From assembly GCA_016714535.1 (NCBI GenBank), contig JADKDR010000006.1:248001-312000 (forward strand): 64,000 nucleotides of DNA. Direction: 5' to 3'. The first letter of the stretch is position 1. Each line of letters starts with the position of its first letter. Position numbers and translations under genes: made by a program. Under the pieces are notes generated by a model, which was not told where the DNA came from, searched no databases, and was given only the letters and a program-made list of their open reading frames with translations. The DNA comes from Bacteroidota bacterium. Its GTDB lineage: Bacteria; Bacteroidota; Bacteroidia; AKYH767-A; OLB10. This document shows positions 44,271-52,683 of this stretch, piece by piece.

Positions 44271-45650
44271 TTATCCAAACAACATTTTAAAAACATCTTC
44301 CATACTCTTGGTTGCAATTAATTCTACCGGAGTAGTTTGCTGCAACTCTTTTAACTTAGGATGATATGCTGATAAATAAAATTTTTCGAATCCCAGCTTC
44401 TCTGCTTCCTTAATTCGTTGCTCTATCTTACTTATGGGTCGCAACTCGCCACTCAAGCCTACCTCGGCAGCATAGCAGGTGTTGGGCAGCAATGCTATAT
44501 CATCATTACTGCTAAGTATGGCACACATCACCGCAAGGTCAATAGATGGATCTTCAACTTTAATGCCTCCCGCCAGATTCAAAAAAACATCCTTCATACC
44601 CAACTTAAAACCACAACGCTTTTCCAGCACTGCCAGTAGCATAGACAATCTGCGTAAGTCAAAGCCTGTAGCACTGCGCTGCGGAGTCCCGTACACTGCA
44701 CTCGACACCAATGCCTGCACTTCTATCAACATAGGTCGCATGCCTTCCATCGTGCACGCTATGGCTATTCCACTGTAAGGCTCCTTTCTGTTCGACAACA
44801 ATACTTCCGATGGATTACTTACTTCGCGCAATCCTTCAGTCACCATTTCATAAATTCCCAATTCAGATGATGATCCAAATCTGTTTTTCAATGTTCTTAA
44901 TATCCGATACAAGTGGTTTCGGTCGCCTTCAAATTGCAATACCGTATCCACCATATGCTCCAGCACTTTCGGGCCTGCTATCACACCATCTTTGGTAATA
45001 TGACCTATCAAAAAAACCGGTGTATTCGACTCCTTGGCAAAGCGCAATAATTCGGCTGCACATCCCCTTATTTGCGACACACTTCCCGGTGCCGACTCTA
45101 TGCTATTCGAGTACAAAGTCTGTATCGAATCTATTACCACAAGGTCAGGCTGCAATGCATTTATGTGTTGGAATATCGCCTCTGTGCCTGTCTCACTAAG
45201 TATAAAGCAAGCTTTGTTTAGAATACCCACGCGTTCTGCTCTCATCTTTATCTGCTGCTCACTCTCTTCGCCCGAAATATAAAGGCACTTGCAACCCTCC
45301 ATTTTAAGCACCAGTTGCAACAAGATGGTCGATTTGCCAATACCCGGCTCTCCTCCCAACAATATCAACGACCCCGGCACTATGCCACCACCCAGCACAC
45401 GTTGCAATTCCTTGTCTGGCAATTCAAGCCTGTGCTCAGTGCTGCTATGTATTTCACCTATCTGTATCGGTCGCGATTTCCTGCCCGACTTCCCACTTCC
45501 ATCCGTAATCCATGCAGGCACCTTACTGTCCTTGGTAACTATTTCTTCCACATAGGTGTTCCACTCCCCGCACGAGGCGCATTTGCCTATCCATTTAGCC
45601 GATTGCGCCCCGCAATTCTGACAGTAATATACAGTTCTTACTTTACTCAT
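44271..45650 (-). CDS. radA: DNA repair protein RadA/Sms
   Basis: 459 residues, standard for RadA, the branch-migration helicase of homologous recombination. It has an N-terminal zinc finger (Cys10, Cys13, Cys24, Cys27 in YYCQNCGAQSAKW and GKCASCGEW), Walker A GGEPGIGKSTILLQ (about 99-112), the RadA-specific KNRFG motif in LKNRFGSSSE, and a C-terminal Lon-protease-like domain (KLGMKDVFLNLAGGIKVEDP). The frame stays open upstream to 45914, but I chose the ATG at 45650: the domain begins there, the length fits, and a perfect -7 box sits 9 bp upstream. Confidence 0.96.
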   Translation of the reverse strand: MSKVRTVYYCQNCGAQSAKWIGKCASCGEWNTYVEEIVTKDSKVPAWITDGSGKSGRKSRPIQIGEIHSSTEHRLELPDKELQRVLGGGIVPGSLILLGGEPGIGKSTILLQLVLKMEGCKCLYISGEESEQQIKMRAERVGILNKACFILSETGTEAIFQHINALQPDLVVIDSIQTLYSNSIESAPGSVSQIRGCAAELLRFAKESNTPVFLIGHITKDGVIAGPKVLEHMVDTVLQFEGDRNHLYRILRTLKNRFGSSSELGIYEMVTEGLREVSNPSEVLLSNRKEPYSGIAIACTMEGMRPMLIEVQALVSSAVYGTPQRSATGFDLRRLSMLLAVLEKRCGFKLGMKDVFLNLAGGIKVEDPSIDLAVMCAILSSNDDIALLPNTCYAAEVGLSGELRPISKIEQRIKEAEKLGFEKFYLSAYHPKLKELQQTTPVELIATKSMEDVFKMLFG

Positions 45651-45658
45651 AACCTCGC

Positions 45659-45666
45659 CAAATATA
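45659..45666 (-). promoter_or_regulatory. -7 box for radA
   Basis: Minus-strand TATATTTG, a full match to TAnnTTTG, 8 bp before the ATG. It supports the downstream start codon. No well-placed -33 was found. Confidence 0.5.
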
Positions 45667-45951
45667 ATCCTATTCCTCCAATTCCATTTTAATTCAACTT
45701 GCTTAGGTAGGTAAATAAAAACCATGAACTGCGGTCTGTATCTTGCTAATAACAGTGTAATCGCGCTATCCGCTATATCTTTTATTTTTCTATTGTGTTT
45801 GTAAAAAATCGAAAAAAAATAAAAGGATGCCGCTACTATCGCGGTTACTGACATCACTTTATACCTTCGTTTTATTAGTTTATTCCAAATATTAATACAA
45901 GTGAAATATATCATGTTGCATCAATTTAAATTTAACAATCAAGCGCTCGTC

Positions 45952-46048
45952 AGCATTTGCAATGCGGATGTACCATCGCTGGCGCAAGCTTGCAGCTTGT
46001 GACGCCAAATTTTTTATTACCCACCACTCATCCGCATTGGCAATGCGG
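45952..46048. repeat. cluster of three short hairpins
   Basis: Two related hairpins, GCATT-TGC-AATGC (45953-45965) and CCGCATT-GGC-AATGCGG (46032-46048), are each followed by a near-identical GGA(T/A)GTACCAT tail. Between them lies a third hairpin with arms GGCG/CGCC and CAAGCT/AGCTTG (about 45980-46006). The cluster sits between radA and the IS1634-like element. No T-run suggests termination. The repeated hairpin plus tail indicates a dispersed REP-like sequence. Confidence 0.65.
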
Positions 46049-46092
46049 AAGTACCATGTTGTATTTTTAAATAATTTTAACCCACATTGCAG

Positions 46093-46908
46093 CTACCCCG
46101 ATAAAGAAGGCTTATAATCTGGGATGGCTGCACTTAAAATTTGGGCTGGGGTGACTACAGATTTTTTTCGGGCAAAAGGCCTTTGCTTATAATTTAAGGC
46201 CTGGTAAATTTGTTGTACTTGCTTATTTGGTTCTGAACATTGACGAATAACAATGGATTGGTTGTATTGGTTTTGCATTGTGGTTGTTACTAGTTTTTGC
46301 GTATTCATTGTACGTACAATATCGCACCATTGTGTGTTTATGTTGTTTGCTTTTAGTTGATGCCGGATAGTGTTTACAGTCCAGTAAGCGAGTAGCGCCA
46401 GGTGTATGTGTGCCATTGATGCTGCATCGGTTTTGTGATATATAGGGCGCAGGTCTATATCTGCTTTAAGGCAACGGAAGGTAGATTCTATTTCGCGAAT
46501 GCTGTTGTAGATTTGCCATAGTGTGGCGTTGTCTTTTTTATTGAGCGAGGTGCGTATAAAATAAGTGCCGTGTGTGTTGGGGTGTTGGTTGACAGTCCAA
46601 TTTAAATCGATAGCTATGTTGCCTTTGTATGCAATGTCAATGTTGTAGTGCTTGTGTATGGAAGGATATTTTTGTTTGAGTCGCCCGATGCGTTCGTGTA
46701 CTTTTTCTTTTTGCTTTACTCCGCTTTTTTTTGACAGTGCATCTTTTATATTTTGCAAGCCGAGTTCAAATTTTTTAGAGAAGCTCTCGTCCATGCTTTT
46801 TTCTTTTTTTTCTTTAGCACTCGAGTACACTTTTACAACATGGTCGGTGTTGCTTTTTTGCTTTAAGCTTTGTAGGGAGAGTAATTTTTTGTTACTATCA
46901 ATGAGCAC
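46093..46908 (-). CDS. IS1634-like transposase, C-terminal part
   Basis: 271 residues containing the third catalytic residue region (YNSIREIESTFRCLKADIDL, with the Glu of the DDE triad) and the YHKTDAASMAHIHLALLAYW core helix typical of the family. The frame is open upstream of the first methionine and begins with QIDDSTPQEV. It lacks its own N-terminus and cannot be a complete protein. Confidence 0.75.
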   Translation of the reverse strand: MLIDSNKKLLSLQSLKQKSNTDHVVKVYSSAKEKKEKSMDESFSKKFELGLQNIKDALSKKSGVKQKEKVHERIGRLKQKYPSIHKHYNIDIAYKGNIAIDLNWTVNQHPNTHGTYFIRTSLNKKDNATLWQIYNSIREIESTFRCLKADIDLRPIYHKTDAASMAHIHLALLAYWTVNTIRHQLKANNINTQWCDIVRTMNTQKLVTTTMQNQYNQSIVIRQCSEPNKQVQQIYQALNYKQRPFARKKSVVTPAQILSAAIPDYKPSLSG

Positions 46909-46928
46909 TTCTTGTGGTGTACTATCAT

Positions 46929-47873
46929 CTATCTGATTGTGTTTGTAAGTTTTACACGATACGCATATATATCTGATAGGGTTTCAATAATCTCACCGAT
47001 ACTTTTGCTATCGCTCATGTTGCCTTCAAATATGTGCGAGTATTTTGGAAAGCCTTGTGTGTTTACAACCAATGCGAGCACTATCAATCGTGCATCGCTG
47101 CGCTTCTCTTTGCTCCTTCCAAATTTGGCAATGTTACTGTTGCGCATCGCCCCTTCGAAGTATGTATTGGTGAGGTCGTACAACAATATTTTATCTTCAA
47201 GGTCAAATAGTTCATTTGTTTTTCTGCTGAGATATTTTTCGAGTTCATCTTTTTGCTCATACAACCGATGACTAATGGAGTATAATTTATCCTTGGTAAT
47301 TTTTTGCAACGGGTAATTTGTAATTTCGCATACACCCGAATTTTGTTTTATCCATTTAGCCGTTTTAAATTCTGATGCAGGATATACAGCGCGCCTGATG
47401 ATGTGCGTATATGCTAACCGTATATGCTCATCGCTCCAATTCTTTTGTTGTAAAAAACTTCCTATCCCTAACTGGTCCAATGCTTGCGAGCAGAGCCATT
47501 CCGCTCCTACTTCTACTACATCTTTGTTTTCTATGGACTCAGTATCGATGGCTTGTATTTTATTGTTGGCCGATACATCCAATCGCTTTTTTAATTTTAT
47601 CTCGTCAAAAAATGCGTTCGCTAATTTTTCAATAACATCCGTTTCGGGCGGAAATAATTTGCCCATGCCTGTTCGACTCTCCTGCACCAATTCGCTAATG
47701 CGTATGCCAAGTTTTTTCTTGTCTTCTACATCAGGTAGCGCCTCCAACATTCCTAAATCTAATATCACCTGATGGCGAACACTATCTGCAGTACGATAAC
47801 TCTCGCACAGTTTAAAGTACAAACGCTGGTCGCCAGTAAGTGTACGTGATTTTCTATATGGTTTGAGGAACAC
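46929..47873 (-). CDS. IS1634-like transposase, N-terminal part
   Basis: 314 residues with the IS1634-type N-terminus and the first catalytic aspartate in KILLYDLTNTYFEGA. It ends with LSDIYAYRVKLTNTIR and a stop. In relatives the next segment holds the second catalytic aspartate in a DxG motif, about 30-40 residues long. Here that segment is in neither frame, and only 20 bp separate the two parts. I infer a deletion plus frameshift, so no active transposase is made. Confidence 0.78.
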   Translation of the reverse strand: MFLKPYRKSRTLTGDQRLYFKLCESYRTADSVRHQVILDLGMLEALPDVEDKKKLGIRISELVQESRTGMGKLFPPETDVIEKLANAFFDEIKLKKRLDVSANNKIQAIDTESIENKDVVEVGAEWLCSQALDQLGIGSFLQQKNWSDEHIRLAYTHIIRRAVYPASEFKTAKWIKQNSGVCEITNYPLQKITKDKLYSISHRLYEQKDELEKYLSRKTNELFDLEDKILLYDLTNTYFEGAMRNSNIAKFGRSKEKRSDARLIVLALVVNTQGFPKYSHIFEGNMSDSKSIGEIIETLSDIYAYRVKLTNTIR

Positions 47874-48078
47874 GCGGCAAATCTATGTACAAATTTTTTG
47901 TTATAAAAACAAGTTAGGGGGACTACATTTTACTTTTTAAAAAACATGACAACTCCTTTGTAGTATTAGCAACACTTTGCTTTTTTTACCTCCACCCATT
48001 CGCCAAATTGGCAATAGTATTTTGCTGTTTTGAGGCGATTTGCCTGCAATGTGGGTTAACTACACAATATTATTAGAA

Positions 48079-48153
48079 CTACTTTTCCAACAACACAGTT
48101 TTCGTAAAAACATTTTTCGAATCTTTTGCCCTTAATGTATAAATACCATTCGG
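48079..48153 (-). pseudogene. duplicated 3' end of a T9SS sorting-domain gene
   Basis: It encodes LPNGIYTLRAKDSKNVFTKT and then VLLEK-stop, the same peptide as the end of the gene at 57070, with only about three differences over some 84 bp. Upstream the similarity is lost. It lies 20 bp from the right end of the IS1634-like element, so the rest of this gene copy was probably lost through the insertion or recombination. Confidence 0.7.
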
Positions 48154-48233
48154 CAAAAAACTACCACAGTTGATACTTCAGATAACATATCATCATTGGC
48201 TTCTGAAAAGGAGGTTTAACAACCCTGGTTTTT

Positions 48234-48265
48234 AAAAAAAGAGGCTGCCCCTTTTGAGACAGCCT
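48234..48265 (-). terminator. intrinsic terminator of the gene at 48300
   Basis: AGGCTG (48242-48247) pairs with CAGCCT (48260-48265). On the minus strand a CTTTTTTT tail follows. It is similar in sequence to the terminator at 3733. Confidence 0.78.
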
Positions 48266-48299
48266 ACTTTATTTTTGTATATCATCAATAGGCGTAGCT

Positions 48300-50744
48300 T
48301 TATTCCTTTATCAGCTTTTGTATCGCGCTATGATTTTCATTGAATACTTTTATATAATAAATGCCTCTTGCTAAATCTGATAAGTCAATGTTGCTTTGAT
48401 TATGAGTTTTGATAACCGTTTCGCCAAGCGTGTTTACAATTTCAATTTCAAAAATTTCATCCCAAGCAATTTCAATATTTAATTCTTCGTTAGCCGGATT
48501 AGGGAAAGCCGAAAAATTAAACACCTCATTTGTTAATGCAAAGGCTCCTTCTTTACATGGAACTGTAATTGCAACCCCTGCCGATGACTTTGTACAACCG
48601 TTAATGTTTGTTACTTCAACCCTGTATGTGCCCCCTGTTTTTGCTGCATAGTTTTGAAGCGTTGCACCAGCAATATAGTTGGCTCCTTTTTTCCATTTGT
48701 AAGTTAAACCTGTTCCTGCATTTGCCTGTAATATCACGCTATCTCCTGCACAAAAAGATATAGGTCCTAGTGGGGTAATAGTTGCAGTGGGAAGTGCATT
48801 AACTGTTACAACGGTTGCAGTAGAAGTTGCCTTGGAACATCCTGTAATGGTATTAGTAATGATAACTTTATAGCTTCCTCCTGCAGTTGCAGTGTAGGAT
48901 GGTAAAGTAGCTGCAGCAATTGGAGCTGATCCTTTTTGCCATTGATAGCTTCTGTTTGCGGCAACCGTTGCATTTAAAACAACACTTCCACCGCTGCAGA
49001 ATGTGGTAGGTCCGGCAGGTGTGATGGTGTTTGTTGGCAATGCATTTACAGTAATGCTCAATTCGTTTGAATAATCGATTAATCCGCTTGGGCATGTAAC
49101 TTTCAATACATAATAGTATGTGCCTGTGGTTAACTTGCCAGTTGTATAAGCTGTGGTAGCAGCACCGCTTCCACCCGATACATTACTATAAGGTCCGCCT
49201 GAAACTGTTGCACGCTGCCATTGATAAGTGATACCGGGATATGATGCATAGCCGGTTGCCGACATTACATAAGTTTGCTGAGCACACACTGTTGCTGCAT
49301 TGGGTGAAACTGTTCCCGCTTCAGCCCAGCATCCTGCCCAATAACAACCGATGTCATGCGGTGCTGTTCTTGTTCTGCAATCTAAATCTGTAGTGATGTA
49401 TGCCGGAGGTGTAGTTCCAGTTCCATCCAAAGAAGTGGAAGCAGGAGTAGGATGCAAATCAGTTGCATTATTTACAAAATTCGGATTAGCAACCTGCGAA
49501 TTAGCATCAGTGCCCGGATTCACAGTCATAGCTGCTTGCCATTGAGCTAGTGTTTTAAAATATGTTGAAGTGGCCCTTGCTATATAGCCATTGGCTGTAT
49601 CAGCAATATAAAAATTATTATTATCTGATAACGAACCGGTATTTCCATATTGTGAAGCAGCATTCGTATAAAAGCAGGTGTGATGGGCTACGCCACTTTG
49701 AGGTCCTGTAAAATTTGCAAACACATTATTTCTTATCTGCGATGTTTTACTAACACTGTTCATTGAAATACATACAGAACTAGCATTAGGGAAGGTACTT
49801 CCATTTAAACTTACGCTATTGTTATATATTTCAGTTGTTATTGTACCGGTATTGGATTCAATAAAAATTCCAACTACGGCAGCGGTTGTAGTGGCAACTC
49901 CTGTATAAGATGATAAAAGATTACTGATACTATTATTAAAAACTTTAAAGCTCATGGTTTGATTGGGCCAATTGATTCTAATACCCGCAATCCAATGGTT
50001 CGAAAAAAGCCCTGTAGCGCTTCGCCTTATGGTACGAATAATGTTGTTGCTTATTTCATTTGTACCATGAGAATTGGTAACCCCAATGCCGCTTGTGCTA
50101 TACCAACTTGTGGCTGTTATATTTTGAATGATACAATTGCGAATGATAAAATTATACTGCCCGCTAATTAATATTCCAGAAGGTGAACTACTAATGATAT
50201 CATCAGGCACATTCGGGTCTCCTATGTAATTAAAGGTGTTGCAGGAGGAGGTTATAATCTGATTACCAAAGTCAGCCGGACCAGTAGCATTATTTACTCC
50301 CACCAAAGCGAATCCAAAATTACAGTCTCTTATATTAATATCCCGCCAGGTATTGTTGGAGTTGGTTCCAGGATTACCTCCGGGCGATGTAGTGCTGAAA
50401 GAATAAATTCCATAAACATCTCCCTTAGTTCTGTCAAGGTCAATTGATATTTTATCATAAAAATTATTTTGGGCCCCCTTGTTGCCAAATAATTCAAATT
50501 GTGCCAAACCTATTTCAACTGTTTGTGGCGAAGTTCCATGCGTATATAAATTGATATTGCTGATGGTGGTATAAGATGCACATACACCGAGAATTGGTTC
50601 TATTTCATCACCTACAGCAGTTGTGCTCACACCTGTTCCAAAACTTCCGGCATTGATGTCGGAACCTCTGTAAGCAAATGTTGCAGCGGCACCTGTTTTC
50701 GAAATGGTTAAACGGTTGGTAGTATCACCATTAGGTGTTGCCAC
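48300..50744 (-). CDS. T9SS surface protein, C-terminal part, separated by an in-frame stop
   Basis: 814 residues as an isolated frame. The first half (about 1-430) is a beta-helix-like region with Asn/Ile ladders (TISNINLYTHGTSPQTVEIG, YNNSVSLNGSTFPNASSVCI). PKD/Ig-like repeats follow (TFCSGGSVVLNATVAANRSY, SFCAGDSVILQANAGTGLTY), then a T9SS type A sorting domain (NFSAFPNPANEELNIEIAWD ... LARGIYYIKVFNENHSAIQK). The frame stays open upstream to a TGA at 50964-50966, and beyond that TGA continues in the same frame into the gene at 51665. The true coding unit is therefore about 1120 codons with one nonsense codon. Confidence 0.78.
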   Translation of the reverse strand: MATPNGDTTNRLTISKTGAAATFAYRGSDINAGSFGTGVSTTAVGDEIEPILGVCASYTTISNINLYTHGTSPQTVEIGLAQFELFGNKGAQNNFYDKISIDLDRTKGDVYGIYSFSTTSPGGNPGTNSNNTWRDINIRDCNFGFALVGVNNATGPADFGNQIITSSCNTFNYIGDPNVPDDIISSSPSGILISGQYNFIIRNCIIQNITATSWYSTSGIGVTNSHGTNEISNNIIRTIRRSATGLFSNHWIAGIRINWPNQTMSFKVFNNSISNLLSSYTGVATTTAAVVGIFIESNTGTITTEIYNNSVSLNGSTFPNASSVCISMNSVSKTSQIRNNVFANFTGPQSGVAHHTCFYTNAASQYGNTGSLSDNNNFYIADTANGYIARATSTYFKTLAQWQAAMTVNPGTDANSQVANPNFVNNATDLHPTPASTSLDGTGTTPPAYITTDLDCRTRTAPHDIGCYWAGCWAEAGTVSPNAATVCAQQTYVMSATGYASYPGITYQWQRATVSGGPYSNVSGGSGAATTAYTTGKLTTGTYYYVLKVTCPSGLIDYSNELSITVNALPTNTITPAGPTTFCSGGSVVLNATVAANRSYQWQKGSAPIAAATLPSYTATAGGSYKVIITNTITGCSKATSTATVVTVNALPTATITPLGPISFCAGDSVILQANAGTGLTYKWKKGANYIAGATLQNYAAKTGGTYRVEVTNINGCTKSSAGVAITVPCKEGAFALTNEVFNFSAFPNPANEELNIEIAWDEIFEIEIVNTLGETVIKTHNQSNIDLSDLARGIYYIKVFNENHSAIQKLIKE

Positions 50745-50963
50745 AAAAATCGGAAAAATGTTGCTGCCGTTTGCTGCAGTGGTATCATATTTCGCATCGG
50801 TTAAGTTTAATGTAACCGCACCGGCAATACCTCTGTGATTAACATCGGCAACTGCTTGTGTTATGCTGTTATAAGTTTTACCTACACCAACATTAAATGT
50901 ACCTGCTGCAATTTGTGTTGGTATGCCAGGAGTAAAACGAAAATTATATGAAGGCCATCCGCT

Positions 50964-51665
50964 TCATGGACTTAACATTCGGTGACTTACAATTGATGAA
51001 CCTGTTACAGCATCAATAAATTTACCGCTCCCACCGGTGCCCCACTCCATAGCAATCATAGCGCCTCCTGATGTTGTTTGGCTGCCAATAATATTTAACG
51101 ACCCGTAACGAAATTCTATAATGTTAGAAGTTTCATAAAGAATTATCTGGCAATTCATTCTTACGTTACTGCCCGGTATGCCGGTGAATGTTGGATAGTT
51201 TGTGTATTGAACAGTAAATGTTCTGCTCCCGGGTGAACCTTTTGTCTGATATAAAATATCTGATGATGCATCATCAATTAAATTATTAAACCATGGCGCA
51301 AGCGCCTGATTGGGCGCACTGGTGGTTACCATATTAACATTGCCCACTGTAACTGCAGGTGCAATTGCATCAAACCATATCAATCCGTTTGTGCTTAACC
51401 CAACATTTGTGAATGTGCTGTCAGCATAGCCAAAACTAAAACCGATAGGAATGCCGGTTTGATTGGCATTATCACCTGTGGCGGTTGATGAGGTTGCGCC
51501 ACCTCCTAATGAAATTGGTGCGTAAGTTGAATTGAAAGTTGTACGTGTAAAACGTGTTTGTGCTGTTGCATAAAATTGCATTACAATAAGTGCTGCAATT
51601 GTAAATAAGAGTTTTTGTGCGATGACAACTTGCGACCGCTGGTAAATTGAATTTGCTTTTTGCAT
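50964..51665 (-). CDS. N-terminal part of the same T9SS protein, ending at a premature TGA
   Basis: 233 residues starting with a signal peptide (about 14-37, MQFYATAQ). The mature part resembles the N-terminal domain of large Bacteroidota secreted beta-helix proteins (IPIGFSFGYADSTFTNVGLS, GLIWFDAIAP, TGGSGKFIDAVTGSSI). It ends RMLSP-TGA; reading past the stop in frame gives SGWPSYNFRFTPGIPTQIAA and then VGVGKTYNSITQAVADVNHR, a natural continuation. So one substitution, not an indel, splits the gene. I treat the pair as one interrupted gene. Confidence 0.75.
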   Translation of the reverse strand: MQKANSIYQRSQVVIAQKLLFTIAALIVMQFYATAQTRFTRTTFNSTYAPISLGGGATSSTATGDNANQTGIPIGFSFGYADSTFTNVGLSTNGLIWFDAIAPAVTVGNVNMVTTSAPNQALAPWFNNLIDDASSDILYQTKGSPGSRTFTVQYTNYPTFTGIPGSNVRMNCQIILYETSNIIEFRYGSLNIIGSQTTSGGAMIAMEWGTGGSGKFIDAVTGSSIVSHRMLSP

Positions 51666-51841
51666 GGCTATTAGATTTTAAATGATTAAAAATGTTGCTC
51701 ATTTATTTTCATCCCATTGATGAAAATATTCCATGCAAAAATCTGCGAAACAAGCTTTTAAGTCAATCACCAATTATGGTGAATTGTTATCTAACCTCTT
51801 ATAGAGTTTAAATCTCTATAAGAGGTATAGTGAAAAGTGGC

Positions 51842-51957
51842 TTACAGAATTTTTTTCGTATTCGTTTTTGAAACCGCCTCCCCCACAGAATTTACCTTAA
51901 GCATTTTATAAATTTTTCGAATGTGCGAATGCACAGTTTCGTAGCTGATGTTTAATG
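51842..51957 (-). pseudogene. C-terminal fragment of a NarL-type response regulator
   Basis: It encodes LNISYETVHSHIRKIYKMLK and then VNSVGEAVSKTNTKKIL-stop, nearly identical to the helix-turn-helix end of the intact regulator at 52684. Nothing upstream continues the gene. It is a truncated paralogue lying directly before the MntA/HepT-type module, in the otherwise gene-free interval 51666-52018. Confidence 0.72.
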
Positions 51958-52018
51958 TTAATTGTTTATTTAAAATTAAAAAAATGATTATCAGAATTAT
52001 TTTCAGCATTTTTGCATC

Positions 52019-52309
52019 ATGACAAGTCAGGAAATACTAGAGGTTATAAAATCAAATAAGAAATTGTTTGAACAAAATTATGGTGTTTTGAATATTGGCA
52101 TTTTTGGTTCCTATGCCCGTGGCGAAGCCAATGAAGCAAGTGATATTGATGTTTTGGTAGAACTTCGTGAACCTAAGTATAAATATTTGTATGGGTTGAA
52201 ATCATTTCTTGAAAACCGGTTGCATAAAAACGTAGATATTACAAGAAAGGGAAACCATCTCCGTCAGAATTTTTTAAACTCAATTGAAAAGGAAATTTTG
52301 TATGCATGA
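52019..52309 (+). CDS. MntA-like nucleotidyltransferase antitoxin
   Basis: 96 residues of the minimal nucleotidyltransferase family. The GSx10DxD motif is present in IGIFGSYARGEANEASDIDV followed by LVEL, with a later aspartate in NVDITRKG. In characterised MntA/HepT pairs the antitoxin adds AMP to a tyrosine of the toxin. The last 8 bp overlap the start of the hepT-like gene, which fits a bicistronic toxin-antitoxin pair. The organisation is intact, but function is inferred from family only. Confidence 0.88.
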   Translation: MTSQEILEVIKSNKKLFEQNYGVLNIGIFGSYARGEANEASDIDVLVELREPKYKYLYGLKSFLENRLHKNVDITRKGNHLRQNFLNSIEKEILYA

Positions 52310-52628
52310 TACCATCATCAACGAGCGACTTCATAATATTTTAGAATCCATTTCACTGATTGAGGAACGCATGTTGGATATTACTAATCCATCAGATTTC
52401 AGGTCTACAAAGGAAGGATTAAAAACATTGGATTCTATTGCTATGCGCTTGCAGCATATTGCTGAGAATATAAAAAAGATTGATGGATTACAACCTGACT
52501 TTTTTGAAACAAAAATTATAATGGATCCACAACCGATTATAAATTTCAGAGATTTTATTTCTCATCATTATGAAAGAACTGATGTGGAAATTATCTATGA
52601 CATTTGTTTGAATGATATGCAGGAGTAA
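52302..52628 (+). CDS. HepT-like HEPN-domain toxin (DUF86)
   Basis: About 108 residues from the ATG at 52302, inside the end of the antitoxin gene; a TTG at 52284 is an alternative start. The all-helical HEPN fold carries the RNase motif Rx4HxY in RDFISHHYERTD, with the tyrosine that MntA-type partners modify. HepT toxins cleave RNA when not neutralised. Family assignment is firm. The module is inserted between a truncated and an intact copy of related regulator sequence. Confidence 0.88.
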   Translation: MHDTIINERLHNILESISLIEERMLDITNPSDFRSTKEGLKTLDSIAMRLQHIAENIKKIDGLQPDFFETKIIMDPQPIINFRDFISHHYERTDVEIIYDICLNDMQE

Positions 52629-52683
52629 AAAGTGAAAATAAATAATTATTGGAAGTTTTCATAACTCGCACACTATACAAGTC

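Larger units (their letters stand above)
46077..48059 (-). mobile_element. IS1634-like insertion sequence, inactivated
   Basis: A roughly 2-kb element bounded by perfect 16-bp inverted repeats: TTAACCCACATTGCAG at 46077-46092 and its complement at 48044-48059. The outermost TTAA is itself palindromic, so it could equally be a 4-bp target duplication. Inside are two minus-strand frames that together form one IS1634-type (IS4 superfamily) DDE transposase with a gap between them. The right end abuts a fragment of a T9SS gene 3' end (48079-48153). Confidence 0.8.

Noticed and set aside
45651..45914. 88-residue N-terminal extension of RadA
   Set aside because: The family starts at the zinc finger, a -7 box lies inside the extension just before the internal ATG, and the extension is hydrophobic and unlike any RadA.
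46652..46936. Plus-strand frames within the IS1634-like element
   Set aside because: Antisense to the transposase, with no independent motif.
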